64,000 nt of DNA from Lactobacillus xujianguonis (GTDB taxonomy: Bacteria; Bacillota; Bacilli; Lactobacillales; Lactobacillaceae). The notes under the pieces are model-generated. The model searched no databases. It saw nothing but the letters and a program-made list of their open reading frames with translations, and was not told where the DNA came from. The stretch is from assembly GCF_004009905.1 (NCBI RefSeq), contig NZ_ML136876.1, positions 25,711 through 89,710 on the forward strand, written 5' to 3'. Shown here piece by piece: positions 1-8,144 of the stretch. Every line of letters starts with the position of its first letter. Positions within the stretch are counted from its first letter, which is position 1. The position numbers were made by a program, and so were the translations under genes.

Positions 1-141
1 ATAATAGAGTTGGTAATAATTCTTGTAATAGATCAGACCATTTGGATCATTGATCCAACCAATCGGTGCGGTGTAGTGAAAAGTCGGTCGCAAAGGATCG
101 GATTTTCGCACCTCACTATAAATATCTTTTCTTGATTGCAT
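1..141 (-). CDS. bfrA: GH32 beta-fructosidase / sucrose hydrolase, amino-terminal part
   Basis: Only the first 47 codons lie in the window; the gene runs off the left edge. The translated start contains WINDPNG at residues 29-35, the signature of glycoside hydrolase family 32, in which the Asp (residue 32) is the catalytic nucleophile. There is no signal peptide, so the enzyme should act in the cytoplasm on sucrose or fructo-oligosaccharides brought in by the ABC importer encoded just upstream. The start follows the msmG stop by 3 bases, so it is the fourth visible gene of the operon. The order regulator-msmE-msmF-msmG-bfrA matches the msm/FOS operon known from Lactobacillus acidophilus; the symbol rests on that order and on the motif. 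Confidence 0.88.
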   Translation of the reverse strand, partial: MQSRKDIYSEVRKSDPLRPTFHYTAPIGWINDPNGLIYYKNYYQLYY

Positions 142-144
142 TCT

Positions 145-999
145 TTACTTATCTCCGTTTCCGGCAGAACCCATACCTTGGACAAGGTACTTTTGGAAGA
201 AAATGTAAACAAAGATCAATGGAATGGTTGAAACAGTTAAGATAGCCATAACTTGGTTCATGTAAACAGGGTTCGTACTATTAATGTTAGTAATAGCAAC
301 TTGTAGTGGGAATTGATCTGAGTTAGTCAAAACCATCAATGGCCATACATAGTCGTTCCAACTACCAATGAATGATAATGTTCCGACTGTCGCAATTGTT
401 GGCAAAGTCATTGGGAGCAATACTCTCCAGAAGATCTTGAAGTTGCTGGCACCATCAAGTTCCGCAGCTTCGGTAATACTTTGCGGAATATCGGCAAAGG
501 CGTTTCTAAACATGTAAATGTAGAACGGACTTGAGATCCCTGGCAAAATAACTGCTAATGGAGTGTTCAAGATACCAATGGTTTTTGCGATTTGGAATTG
601 CTGAATAAGCAAAGTAGTTCCAGGAATAACCAACAAGGCAATCAATAAACCAAAGATTAATTTACGACCAGTAAAGTCAAACTTAGCAAAGCCGTAACCT
701 GCCAAAGCATTTACGACAATTGAACCAATCGTTACACTCGTAGCATAGAAAACACTGTTGATAATGTAACGAACAACATTGAATCGACTAAAGATTCCGG
801 CATAAGCTTTGCCCCAGTCTGAAAAACTACCAGGTAAGAAAGCTTTAATGCTTGAAATATTTGAATAAATCTGTGATTCAGGCTTCATTGATGACACAAT
901 CATCCAGACCAATGGGAAGAGGAAAAATAATGCCAAGATAGTGATCAAAATCGTTGTCCAAACGATATGAAACTTTCTGCGACTAATTATTTTATGCAT
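145..999 (-). CDS. msmG: sugar ABC transporter permease, MalG/MsmG type
   Basis: Inner-membrane permease of a CUT1 carbohydrate ABC importer, 284 aa from the chosen start, with about six hydrophobic segments and the cytoplasmic EAA loop (EAAELDGAS, followed by a conserved LPMTLP) that docks the ATPase. The start at 999 is preferred over one 18 bases upstream because a GGAGG lies 8 bases before it. It overlaps the end of msmF by 8 bases (ATGCATAA), indicating translational coupling. The ATPase (msmK) is not in view and would be expected beyond bfrA. The likely substrate, sucrose or short fructo-oligosaccharides, is inferred from the linked GH32 gene. Confidence 0.9.
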   Translation of the reverse strand: MHKIISRRKFHIVWTTILITILALFFLFPLVWMIVSSMKPESQIYSNISSIKAFLPGSFSDWGKAYAGIFSRFNVVRYIINSVFYATSVTIGSIVVNALAGYGFAKFDFTGRKLIFGLLIALLVIPGTTLLIQQFQIAKTIGILNTPLAVILPGISSPFYIYMFRNAFADIPQSITEAAELDGASNFKIFWRVLLPMTLPTIATVGTLSFIGSWNDYVWPLMVLTNSDQFPLQVAITNINSTNPVYMNQVMAILTVSTIPLIFVYIFFQKYLVQGMGSAGNGDK

Positions 1000-1876
1000 T
1001 CTCATCGCCTCCAGCATTAGTTATCTTTCTCTGAATAATGGTAAAGATAATAATGATAATTCCGTAGATAACACTCATCGCACTAGCGTAACCTAATTGA
1101 CGATCAGTAAACCCAGTACGGTAAATGTAGTAGATAGGTGTCATAGTTGAGTTCTGTGGACCACCTTGGGTCATGATCATTGGCTGAATCATTAAGTTGA
1201 AAGCACTAATGAAAGTAGTAGTCAAAATCATAATAGTGGTTGGCTTAAGTGATGGAAGCGTAATGTGCAAGAATCTTTGCCATGCGTTAGCACCATCAAG
1301 TTCTGCAGCTTCATATAAGGAGTGCGGAATATTTTGCAATCCGGCTAAGAAAATCAGCATCTGGTAACCAGCACCCTGCCAAGCAGATACACCGATAATA
1401 GTGAACATAGCTTGCTTAGGTGAGGTTAAGAATGGCTGAGCTTTAATATGAAATACTGATAAAATCCCGTTCAATAAACCTTGATCTGGGTTTAAAATGT
1501 ACAGCCACAAAATTGAAACAACAGTTAAGGAAACAACTTGTGGAGCGAAGAATGAAATCTTAAAGAAAGTATTCCAAGGACGCTTTTTGTTAACAATTAA
1601 AGCTAAGGCTAGAGCTAGTCCAACTTGAATTGGCATAATGAAGATAACGAATTGAGCGATATTCTTCAAACTTTCCAAGAATACTGGATCCTTGAAAGTA
1701 TTGATATAGTTTGCAAATCCTACCCAATGTTTTGACCATGGCGTCAAGATGTTATAGTCGGTGAATGAGTAATCGAATGACATCAAGAATGGAATGATCA
1801 AAAAGGTTAGTAAGATTAGCAATGCAGGTAGGACATAAAGCCAGCCCAATTGCCTTTTTAATCCACTACTTTTCAT
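992..1876 (-). CDS. msmF: sugar ABC transporter permease, MalF/MsmF type
   Basis: Partner permease of msmG, 294 aa, with six predicted membrane segments and an EAA loop (YEAAELDGAN then a conserved LPSLKP). A GAGG ribosome-binding site stands 9 bases before the ATG at 1876, and the start follows the binding-protein stop by 20 bases. Together with MsmG it forms the membrane channel for oligosaccharide uptake. Family assignment is firm; substrate is inferred from operon context. Confidence 0.9.
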   Translation of the reverse strand: MKSSGLKRQLGWLYVLPALLILLTFLIIPFLMSFDYSFTDYNILTPWSKHWVGFANYINTFKDPVFLESLKNIAQFVIFIMPIQVGLALALALIVNKKRPWNTFFKISFFAPQVVSLTVVSILWLYILNPDQGLLNGILSVFHIKAQPFLTSPKQAMFTIIGVSAWQGAGYQMLIFLAGLQNIPHSLYEAAELDGANAWQRFLHITLPSLKPTTIMILTTTFISAFNLMIQPMIMTQGGPQNSTMTPIYYIYRTGFTDRQLGYASAMSVIYGIIIIIFTIIQRKITNAGGDENA

Positions 1877-1896
1877 GAGCGTTCGCCTCTACTTTT

Positions 1897-3186
1897 TTAC
1901 TTCTTCAAATACTTTTGAATTACTTTAGCTTGGTTGTTCATAACCTTTTGAACGTTTGGATTCTTCTTGTACAAGGTTACATCTTGGACAGTTTCGGCAA
2001 ATGTTCTAGTAACTTGTGGGTAGTTAACTAAGACTGGACGTGCGTGACCAGTAGTTTGGTTTTGCTTAATGAAGAACTTCATAGCTGGACCAACCTTAAG
2101 CATCATCATCTTAGAAACGCTCTTACGTGCTGGCAAAACAGTATTAGCCATGTCACTTCTGTACATACACTTCTTGTTAACAAGGAAGTTAATCAATGCA
2201 CCAGCAGCCTTCTTGTTCTTAGCAGCTGAAGTCATAGCATATTGCCATGAACCAGTTGGTGAAACTTCTTTGTTAGTCTTTGGTGATACAGGATATGGAA
2301 GAACGCCCCAGTCTAAGTTCTTGTATTGGTTTTGCAAAGTTTGAACTTCCCAAGTACCACTCATAAGCATTGCATACTTACCAGTTTCAAAGCCTTTGTC
2401 CTTTGGTGAAATGGTAGTGTAGCCTTTCTTAACCATGTCTTGAATGAATTGGAAGGCTGAAGTAGTTTGCTTTGAGTTAAAGTAACCAACGGCTTTAGTA
2501 CCTGCTGGGTTAGTAATTGAACCTCCCGCTGACCACATTAATGGTGCTAATGAGTAAAGTGACATTTCTGAGTGGTCATTTAAACTCATGTTAATTGCTG
2601 GTTCGTGGAAGTGATCAGTAATCTTCTTGCAGACAGCTTCGAATTGGTTCCAGTTCCATGGTTTTTCCAAGGTTGGAATTTCTGAAGGCTTAACGCCTGC
2701 TTCTTTAAACATCTTCTTGTTGTAGTAGAAGCCAATGCTTGATTCTGAGTAACCTACAGCGTACATCTTGCCCTTGTAGGTACCTTGATTCTTAATGGTT
2801 TGTAATAAGTCCCCTTTATTGGAAATGTACTTACCGACAGGTTGAATAATCTTTGAGTGAGCGTAAGCAGCTGTGTTAGGACCATCAAGTGAAATAACAT
2901 CTGGTAAACTGCCTGAATTCAAAGCGGCATTAATCTTATCTTCATAACCACCACCTGAACCAGAACGTGGAATGAATTGTACTTTAGCTTTGTAGCCGTG
3001 CTTGTTTTCCTTGTTAAAGTCGTTGATGTTCTTTTGAAGAGCCTTACCTTCTGGATCAGTGTTTGATACGTGAATCCACATGGTAACGTTCTTTGAATTA
3101 CTACCGCTTTGGTTATTTCCACAACCACCTAAAGCTAATGCAGCAACAGCAGCGATTGCAGCTACTCCGATTTTCCATTTCTTCAT
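1897..3186 (-). CDS. msmE: sugar ABC transporter substrate-binding lipoprotein, MsmE type
   Basis: Extracellular solute-binding lipoprotein of family 1, 429 aa. A short charged start and a hydrophobic stretch end in the lipobox ALGGC, so Cys22 should be lipidated and anchor the protein to the outer face of the membrane. The ATG at 3186 is chosen over upstream in-frame starts because AAGGGAGAG precedes it and because the upstream extension would translate through an operator palindrome. The gene leads the importer operon; its promoter, a cre site and three palindromic operators lie between it and the regulator gene. Confidence 0.9.
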   Translation of the reverse strand: MKKWKIGVAAIAAVAALALGGCGNNQSGSNSKNVTMWIHVSNTDPEGKALQKNINDFNKENKHGYKAKVQFIPRSGSGGGYEDKINAALNSGSLPDVISLDGPNTAAYAHSKIIQPVGKYISNKGDLLQTIKNQGTYKGKMYAVGYSESSIGFYYNKKMFKEAGVKPSEIPTLEKPWNWNQFEAVCKKITDHFHEPAINMSLNDHSEMSLYSLAPLMWSAGGSITNPAGTKAVGYFNSKQTTSAFQFIQDMVKKGYTTISPKDKGFETGKYAMLMSGTWEVQTLQNQYKNLDWGVLPYPVSPKTNKEVSPTGSWQYAMTSAAKNKKAAGALINFLVNKKCMYRSDMANTVLPARKSVSKMMMLKVGPAMKFFIKQNQTTGHARPVLVNYPQVTRTFAETVQDVTLYKKNPNVQKVMNNQAKVIQKYLKK

Positions 3187-3200
3187 AATTTCTCTCCCTT

Positions 3201-3212
3201 TGAAACGTTTCA
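3201..3212. promoter_or_regulatory. LacI-family operator palindrome, proximal copy
   Basis: Perfect 12-bp palindrome TGAAACGTTTCA placed right before the msmE ribosome-binding site, inside the transcribed leader. It is the third of three copies with the same core in this leader and is a probable site for the linked LacI-type regulator (inference). Confidence 0.7.
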
Positions 3213-3263
3213 TTTTAATCACAAAAAAATAAAACATTTCCAAAACAAACTCTTTTTCTTTTA

Positions 3264-3277
3264 TTGAAACGTTTCAA
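3264..3277. promoter_or_regulatory. LacI-family operator palindrome, middle copy
   Basis: Perfect 14-bp palindrome TTGAAACGTTTCAA, about 70 bases downstream of the predicted transcription start of msmE and about 65 bases from each of the other two copies. Confidence 0.7.
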
Positions 3278-3326
3278 ACAAATTCTAAAAAAATAAACAG
3301 CATATAAAACGAATTAGATTTGTTAA

Positions 3327-3342
3327 ATTGAAACGTTTCAAT
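3327..3342. promoter_or_regulatory. LacI-family operator palindrome, promoter-proximal copy
   Basis: ATTGAAACGTTTCAAT is a perfect 16-bp palindrome that extends to 20 bp (3325-3344). It begins about 4 bases after the expected transcription start of the msmE promoter, a position where bound repressor would block initiation or early elongation. Confidence 0.75.
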
Positions 3343-3352
3343 TTACAAGTAA

Positions 3353-3381
3353 ATAATAACAGCGCTTTCAAAAGCTGTCAA
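3353..3381 (-). promoter_or_regulatory. msmE promoter with embedded cre site
   Basis: On the minus strand a consensus TTGACA (3376-3381) is followed after 17 bases by TATTAT (3353-3358). The spacer and the -10 box are overlapped by TGAAAGCGCTGTTA (3357-3370), a good match to the CcpA catabolite-responsive element. The operon is therefore probably repressed by CcpA on glucose and by the linked LacI regulator without inducer. Confidence 0.8.
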
Positions 3382-3383
3382 CC

Positions 3384-4355
3384 CTATTTTGTAGAATTTC
3401 CTTCAAAAAATTTGACAGGGTAAATTTTAGTTTCATTTTTAATAGTTGGATCAGTAATTTTACGTAGCACTAACTCCACGGCCCCCTTAGCTAAATCAGC
3501 TACCGGCTGAACAATTGTGGAGACACCCAATGGTAGATCAGCCGCTAAATTCATACCATCAAAACCAATTAGTTGAATATCCTTTGGAACCTTGTATCCC
3601 AACTTTTCAATAATAGGGCGAAATATTAGTAACAAGCTGTCATTATGGCAAAAAATACCATCGATATCCGGAGCCTTTTTCATCATTTCAATAATATAAG
3701 GAGTAAAATCAGCTACCGGCTCCATCAAGAAGATTTCCTGATATTCCATATCACGCTCATAAAGATAATCGCGGAAACCATTTCGTCTGAGCATCGTACC
3801 GTTAGTGTATTTATTGTAACTACCAATGTATGCCAGCTTTTTTGCACCATGCTTTAAGAGTTCCTCAGCAGCTAAGCATCCACCTTGATAGTTGTCAGAA
3901 GTAACATAGGAAACTTTTTTGCCAAAGTAACGGTCCAAGCTGACGAAAGGAATGTTGGAATAGATATACTGCTCAATGTCACTATAAGTAATGGCGATGA
4001 TCCCATCGATCTTATTCTGCTTCACCATCTTGATGTACTTGGCTTCTTCATCAGGATCGCCATTGGAATTGCAGAGCAAAAGTTTGTGATCCTTCTTATC
4101 TAAGTTCTTCTCCACATAATAAGCAAATTCAGAAAAGAATGGGTACCACACAGTCGGCAAAATCAACGCAATCGTCCGCGAAGACTTAGTTTTCAATCCG
4201 CGTGCATATTCGTCAGGAATATAATTCAATTCCTTAATTGCTTTTTCAACCTTTTGCAAAGTATTCTCTTTAATTCCGGGGGCATGATTAATCACACGCG
4301 ACACTGTGCCCAAACTTACGCCTGCTCTTTTAGCGACGTCTTTCATTGTTGCCAT
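3384..4355 (-). CDS. msmR: LacI-family sugar-responsive transcriptional regulator
   Basis: Repressor of 323 aa with an amino-terminal LacI helix-turn-helix and hinge (residues 1-60; VSLGTVSRVIN is the recognition region) and a periplasmic-binding-protein-like effector domain for the rest. It lies directly upstream of the sugar importer genes on the same strand, so it should control them through the three TGAAACGTTTCA palindromes. A related imperfect site (TTGAAACGATTTAA, 4402-4415) and a half-site at 4365-4371 lie before its own start, suggesting autoregulation. A GGTGA lies 4 bases before the start. Confidence 0.9.
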   Translation of the reverse strand: MATMKDVAKRAGVSLGTVSRVINHAPGIKENTLQKVEKAIKELNYIPDEYARGLKTKSSRTIALILPTVWYPFFSEFAYYVEKNLDKKDHKLLLCNSNGDPDEEAKYIKMVKQNKIDGIIAITYSDIEQYIYSNIPFVSLDRYFGKKVSYVTSDNYQGGCLAAEELLKHGAKKLAYIGSYNKYTNGTMLRRNGFRDYLYERDMEYQEIFLMEPVADFTPYIIEMMKKAPDIDGIFCHNDSLLLIFRPIIEKLGYKVPKDIQLIGFDGMNLAADLPLGVSTIVQPVADLAKGAVELVLRKITDPTIKNETKIYPVKFFEGNSTK

Positions 4356-4446
4356 AAAATCACCGTTTCAAATAAAGTTCTAATTCTATTTTATACCATT
4401 TTTGAAACGATTTAATATACAAAAACTGATCATATTTCATATGTAC

Positions 4447-4495
4447 AAAAAAGCACTTACTAGCATTCTTTCAGCTAGTAAGTGCTTTTTTGTGT
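4447..4495 (-). terminator. intrinsic terminator of the adh remnant
   Basis: An 18-bp perfect stem (arms 4447-4464 and 4474-4491) with a 9-base loop and A/T tracts on both sides; it can act in both directions and separates the msm regulator from the alcohol dehydrogenase remnant. Confidence 0.85.
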
Positions 4496-4507
4496 TTTTA
4501 GCTTTAA

Positions 4508-5216
4508 TTATTCGCCTGGCTTGTAATCTTTATCAATGATCAAAACTGGCTTAATCGTCTTACCTGAAACAGAGTCAGCGTTGGCTTGCTTAATATCTTC
4601 GAAGTCGTAGAACTTTTCAGTCTTATCAAAGTCAAATTCACCTAACTTCCAGAAGTCGATCAAACGGGGAACGTCAACTTGTGGAATAACGTCACCAATG
4701 TTAACACCAACCACCTTACGGTCGCTAGTGCAAGGTCGTTCCAGGTTGAGAATTCCAAATTGTGTGGCGTTACAGCGATGGCAGCTTCAGTACCACCTTG
4801 AGCTAAGGCATCGATAGCGTTCTTCATAATTGCGCTCAAGCCAGTAGTATCAACTGTGTAGTCAACACCATAACCGTTAGTCAATTCCTTGATCTTCTTA
4901 ACGGCGTCTTCTTTCTTGGAGTTGATGACATCAGTAGCACCAAGTTGTTTAGCAAGTTCCAAACGTGAAGGTACAATATCAACAGCGATAACCTTCGTAC
5001 AACCGCTAATTCGACCAGCCATCATGGCAGCCAAACCAACAGCACCAGTACCAAAGACAGCAATTGATTGACATGGACGTGGCTTTAAAGTGTTGAAGAC
5101 GGTTCCTGAACCAGTGATGTAACCACAGCCCAAAGGACCAACTTCGTGTAAATCAATATCGTCCTTAATTACGAAAGGATCGCCCATTTTTCAACAACAG
5201 CAGCTTTAATCCTCAT
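4508..5216 (-). pseudogene. zinc-type (aryl-)alcohol dehydrogenase, degraded
   Basis: Remnant of a medium-chain zinc alcohol dehydrogenase. Three lesions are visible. The start (MRIKAAVVEK) with a good AGAAGG site is shifted out of frame by loss of one A in an A run near 5187. The sequence then jumps from KDDIDL to EVGPLGCG, so the GroES-like catalytic domain with the zinc-ligand cysteines, roughly 130 residues, is missing. A further one-base shift near 4715-4730 separates the carboxy end (VVGVNIGDVIP onward) from the Rossmann domain (GTGAVGLAAM). No active enzyme can be made. The neighbouring divergent AraC gene is also broken, so regulator and target may have decayed together. Confidence 0.88.
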
Positions 5217-5433
5217 AATTCATACCTTCTCTTATTCAAAAACCGGTTTCAAATCCTTACACTTCCATGTTAACTTTTTAACAAGGATTACCAATCGTTC
5301 TATTTAAGTTAGTTAACTATCATTTCTTAAGATTCTTTATAAGAAATAATGCTATGGTAAAGATAAAGAAGCCGCTTTCAGATGATTTTAGTTTTTAGTA
5401 AAAATAGCAATTTTTAATTATTAGGAGTACTCT

Positions 5434-6206
5434 TTTGATTAGTAGAGAAGTGAAAAATAAGTTACTTAAACTTAGTCCCATTGAAAAAAGCAAAAGGATA
5501 GGCATCAATTCGTACATGATTTAGCAGAAGAAAATGTGACACACCGAGCAAAGAAAATGATAGTTAATAAGCACAACCGCTTTGCTCCTTATCCCTTGCA
5601 CAGTCATGAATTTGTGGAAATTAACTACATGCTGCAAGGACAATGTGATGAGATTGTTGACAGCGTACCAGTCACACTTAAGCAAGGCGACACCCTAATG
5701 ATGGACATTGGCGCTCGCCACCAGATTGCTGCCTTAGGTAAAGATGACTTGTTGATCAACGTGATCTTTACTAACAAAAATTTATCTTTTAAATTGCTTG
5801 ATCACGACAAAAAAACAGTCTCGTCTATCAATTCTTACTTAATACTTCACTTCATGACCCCAACTCGCAAAAACATATCCTCTCCAAGATTCTTGAAAAT
5901 TATGCTACTATTTCTCTAAGTGATTTAGCCAAACGTTACGGCTATACTCCTCCTTATTTGAGTTAATTGATCAAGCAATTAACTGGTTACTCCTTTGCTG
6001 AGCTGCACCTGCAGTGCCGACTAGAAGCTGCTAAGCATTTGCTCAACACGACTGATTATGTAATTTCTGAAATTTGTGAAATAATCGGTTTGCACAATCA
6101 AAATACTTTTTACCGAAAATTTAAGCAGTATTGCCATTTAATGCCCGGGGAATATCGGCGTCAGCATCGTGACCAGGAAAAAGGGTCTTCTTTATCGGAT
6201 TTTTAG
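5434..6206 (+). pseudogene. AraC-family regulator, degraded
   Basis: Remnant of an AraC/XylS regulator with a cupin-like sensor half (HSHEFVEINYMLQG, QGDTLMMDIG) and a carboxy HTH half (SLSDLAKRYGYTPPYLS, then SEICEIIGLHNQNTFYRKFKQ). It begins with a TTG at 5434 after AGGAG. A frameshift near 5490-5510 puts the start out of frame with the sensor domain, another near 5845 disconnects the HTH half, and a TAA at about 5965 interrupts the first HTH. It is divergent from the broken alcohol dehydrogenase and probably once regulated it (inference). Confidence 0.87.
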
Positions 6207-6208
6207 GC

Positions 6209-6246
6209 AAAAAATAAGAGCTAAGCAGATTTGCTTAACTCTTACT
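6209..6246 (-). terminator. intrinsic terminator of the candidate small RNA
   Basis: Minus-strand hairpin AAGAGTTAAGCA/TGCTTAGCTCTT with a 4-base loop followed by ATTTTTT. The T tract is on the minus side only, so it serves the leftward RNA rather than the AraC remnant. Confidence 0.7.
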
Positions 6247-6382
6247 TATAAAGTTAGATATGTATCACATACCATAGCCTAAGCCGACCAATTAACGGGT
6301 CATCACTCCCGTTAATTTTATGCGGTCGGTCACCCTTTTTCCATCTTCACCTATGTACGTATTTTAATGCCCCGCACAGGGC
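6209..6382 (-). ncRNA. candidate structured small RNA, about 174 nt
   Basis: No protein is encoded here, yet the minus strand has a full transcription unit. TTGCTT (6411-6416), a 16-base spacer and TATAAT (6389-6394) predict a start near 6382. The RNA would open with a 6-bp hairpin (ATGCCC/GGGCAT), then form a long hairpin: CCGACC pairs with GGTCGG around an inner stem AATTAACGGG/CCCGTTAATT, enclosed by an outer ACATAG/CTATGG helix. It ends in a 12-bp terminator hairpin with six T residues at 6209-6214. I do not recognise a known family; it is not an obvious 6S, SRP or tmRNA. Expression is inferred only. Confidence 0.5.
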
Positions 6383-6388
6383 ATATTT

Positions 6389-6416
6389 ATTATAACTATT
6401 CGCTGTCAAAAAGCAA
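6389..6416 (-). promoter_or_regulatory. predicted promoter of the 6.3-kb small RNA
   Basis: A perfect TATAAT at 6389-6394 with TTGCTT at 6411-6416 and a 16-base spacer, reading leftward into the structured intergenic sequence. Confidence 0.5.
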
Positions 6417-6471
6417 ATAGCTTTTTGCAAAAAATCGAAATTTTTTGACTTAGAAAGGAATTGGCTGCAAG

Positions 6472-7575
6472 ATGCGGATTTTAGTCGTCATTGATGATTA
6501 TTTTAACCAAAGTAACGGACTCTGTATTTCTACTCAGCGTTTTGTTCACGAATTCAGACAAGCTGGACACGAAGTACGGATTGTTTCTTGTGCAATCAAC
6601 GGTCAGCCAGATTATCCCTTACCGCAACTGTTTGTCCCCTTTTTTAATAAGATTATTGCTAAAGAAGGTTATCATTTAGCCGTACCTAAACGCGCAGTAC
6701 TTAATAGGGCGGTTGCCTGGGCAGATATCGTAGCTATTGAAACACCCTTCCCGGTTTGCTGGACCGCAGCTAAACTGGCTCGTAAGGCGGGTAAACCCGT
6801 TTATGGAACTTTTCATCTTTACCCGGGAAATATTACTGAATCACTGCACATTAATTACCCCATCTTTAATCATTTCTTTATGTCGTTTTTTAAACATATT
6901 TCCTTTCGAAATTGTGCAGCCTTGCAATGTCCAACGGTTAAAGTTAAGCAGCAACTAGAGCAGGCGCATTTTAAGCAAAAATTGTATGTCATCTCTAATG
7001 GTATTGACGAGAAGTTTATTAATAATCCGCATAAAGAAGAAATCGGCCAGCCTTTTACCATTTTGTGCATCGGTCGTTACTCACGGGAAAAGCACCAAGA
7101 GGTATTGTTTAAGGCTTTGCATTTAACTAAACATGCGCACGAGCTGCGTGTAATCTTTGCTGGCAAAGGGCCACTGGAGAAGAAATACCAACGCCTGGCA
7201 CAAGCTTTACCTAACCGTCCTTTATTAAAGTTTTACACGCCGGCCCACCTGCGCAGTGAAATGAGTCAGGCTGATCTGGTAGTCCATTGTGCCGATGTCG
7301 AGATTGAAGGTATGGCTTGCATGGAAGCCTTTGCGGCAGGTTGTGTCCCCGTGATTGCCAATGCACCACTATCTTCGACCGCCTCATACGCGCTAAATAA
7401 GCATAATCTTTTTTCAGCTGGCGACAGTAGCGCGTTAGCCAAGCAAATTGATTACTGGTTTGAACATCCCACAGAATTAAAACAGGCGCGCCAAGCTTAT
7501 CGTGAATTTGCTCAAAAATTGACAGTTAAACATTCGGCAAGGAAAGCTTTGCAAATGATGCAAGATTTACGATAA
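6472..7575 (+). CDS. GT4-family glycosyltransferase
   Basis: Cytoplasmic or membrane-associated glycosyltransferase of 367 aa with the GT-B fold typical of family 4: an amino-terminal acceptor half with a glycine-containing start (SNGLCISTQRFVHEF) and a carboxy donor half with GRYSREK, GKGPLEKKY and the E-x7-E motif within EIEGMACMEAFAAG. Relatives transfer sugars to diacylglycerol or to cell-wall polymers, so a glycolipid or surface-glycan role is plausible but the acceptor cannot be read from sequence. An AAGGA lies 12 bases before the ATG. It is transcribed alone, away from the AraC remnant. Confidence 0.85.
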   Translation: MRILVVIDDYFNQSNGLCISTQRFVHEFRQAGHEVRIVSCAINGQPDYPLPQLFVPFFNKIIAKEGYHLAVPKRAVLNRAVAWADIVAIETPFPVCWTAAKLARKAGKPVYGTFHLYPGNITESLHINYPIFNHFFMSFFKHISFRNCAALQCPTVKVKQQLEQAHFKQKLYVISNGIDEKFINNPHKEEIGQPFTILCIGRYSREKHQEVLFKALHLTKHAHELRVIFAGKGPLEKKYQRLAQALPNRPLLKFYTPAHLRSEMSQADLVVHCADVEIEGMACMEAFAAGCVPVIANAPLSSTASYALNKHNLFSAGDSSALAKQIDYWFEHPTELKQARQAYREFAQKLTVKHSARKALQMMQDLR

Positions 7576-7592
7576 TTTTTCACCGTTATAAC

Positions 7593-7602
7593 GTTACGTA
7601 AC
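7593..7602. promoter_or_regulatory. small palindrome upstream of the double RHH gene
   Basis: GTTACGTAAC is a 10-bp perfect palindrome between the glycosyltransferase stop and the RelB/DinJ-like gene. RelB-type proteins bind such short palindromes, so it may be an autoregulatory site; the assignment is a guess. Confidence 0.25.
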
Positions 7603-7689
7603 AAATTTATTAAGAATTTTTAACAGTCTTTTCTTTTTGATTTGTATATGACAAAATAGTCTTATCAAGTTAAGAAAGGACAAACCATC

Positions 7690-8103
7690 GTGAAGCAAAT
7701 CATCAAAAAGATTATCAGCGTAACTTTGAAATCTGATCTTGTTTCCGCAGTTAAACGGTCGTTGGCCAAAATCGGTCTTACTCAAAGAACTTTTATTAAT
7801 GGCTTTATGCACTTTATTGCCAATAATAGATTCTTGCCCTTCAAGAAATTGACTAAGACTGAAGAAGAGACAGCTAACAAGCTAGCTACAATCCAAGCTT
7901 TGAAAGCTAACGAATGCGAATACGACAAGAGTAAGATGATTCAAAAAGCAGTTGATGAGACAATCTATGAAAAAGCAATGACAGTCTTAAAGAACTGCCA
8001 ATTAACGCTTTCCCATGCGATTCGGATGCTGTACGAGAAATTCGTGCTCACCGGAAAAATGCCTTATCAATTCGAAGTTACGGCAACTGCTGTAGATATG
8101 TAA
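7690..8103 (+). CDS. RelB/DinJ-like protein with two RHH domains
   Basis: A 137-aa protein that starts at GTG 7690 behind GAAAGGA. Both halves resemble the amino-terminal ribbon-helix-helix of RelB/DinJ antitoxins: residues 11-51 (VTLKSDL ... LAKIGLT ... NNRFLPF) and residues 87-130 (AVDETIYEKA ... NCQLTLSHAIRML ... TGKMPYQFEV), joined by a lysine-rich linker. Known RelB/DinJ proteins carry one such domain followed by a toxin-neutralising tail. No toxin gene is adjacent: the next gene is rarA on the other strand. It may be a single-chain DNA-binding repressor derived from an antitoxin. Confidence is high that the gene is real and moderate for the fold. Confidence 0.72.
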   Translation: MKQIIKKIISVTLKSDLVSAVKRSLAKIGLTQRTFINGFMHFIANNRFLPFKKLTKTEEETANKLATIQALKANECEYDKSKMIQKAVDETIYEKAMTVLKNCQLTLSHAIRMLYEKFVLTGKMPYQFEVTATAVDM

Positions 8104-8144
8104 AAACGAGCTTAACGTTGAACAACGTTACAAGCTCGTTTTTT
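8103..8144. terminator. bidirectional terminator
   Basis: Imperfect long hairpin (AAAACGAGCTT ... AAGCTCGTTTTTT) between convergent genes; A and T tracts on both sides allow it to stop both transcripts. It touches the last codon of rarA. Confidence 0.8.

Noticed and set aside
6209..6382. Assignment of the structured RNA as 6S, SRP or tmRNA
   Set aside because: The length fits 6S but the 5' and 3' ends do not pair into a closing stem; the SRP apical motif and a tmRNA tRNA-like end are absent.
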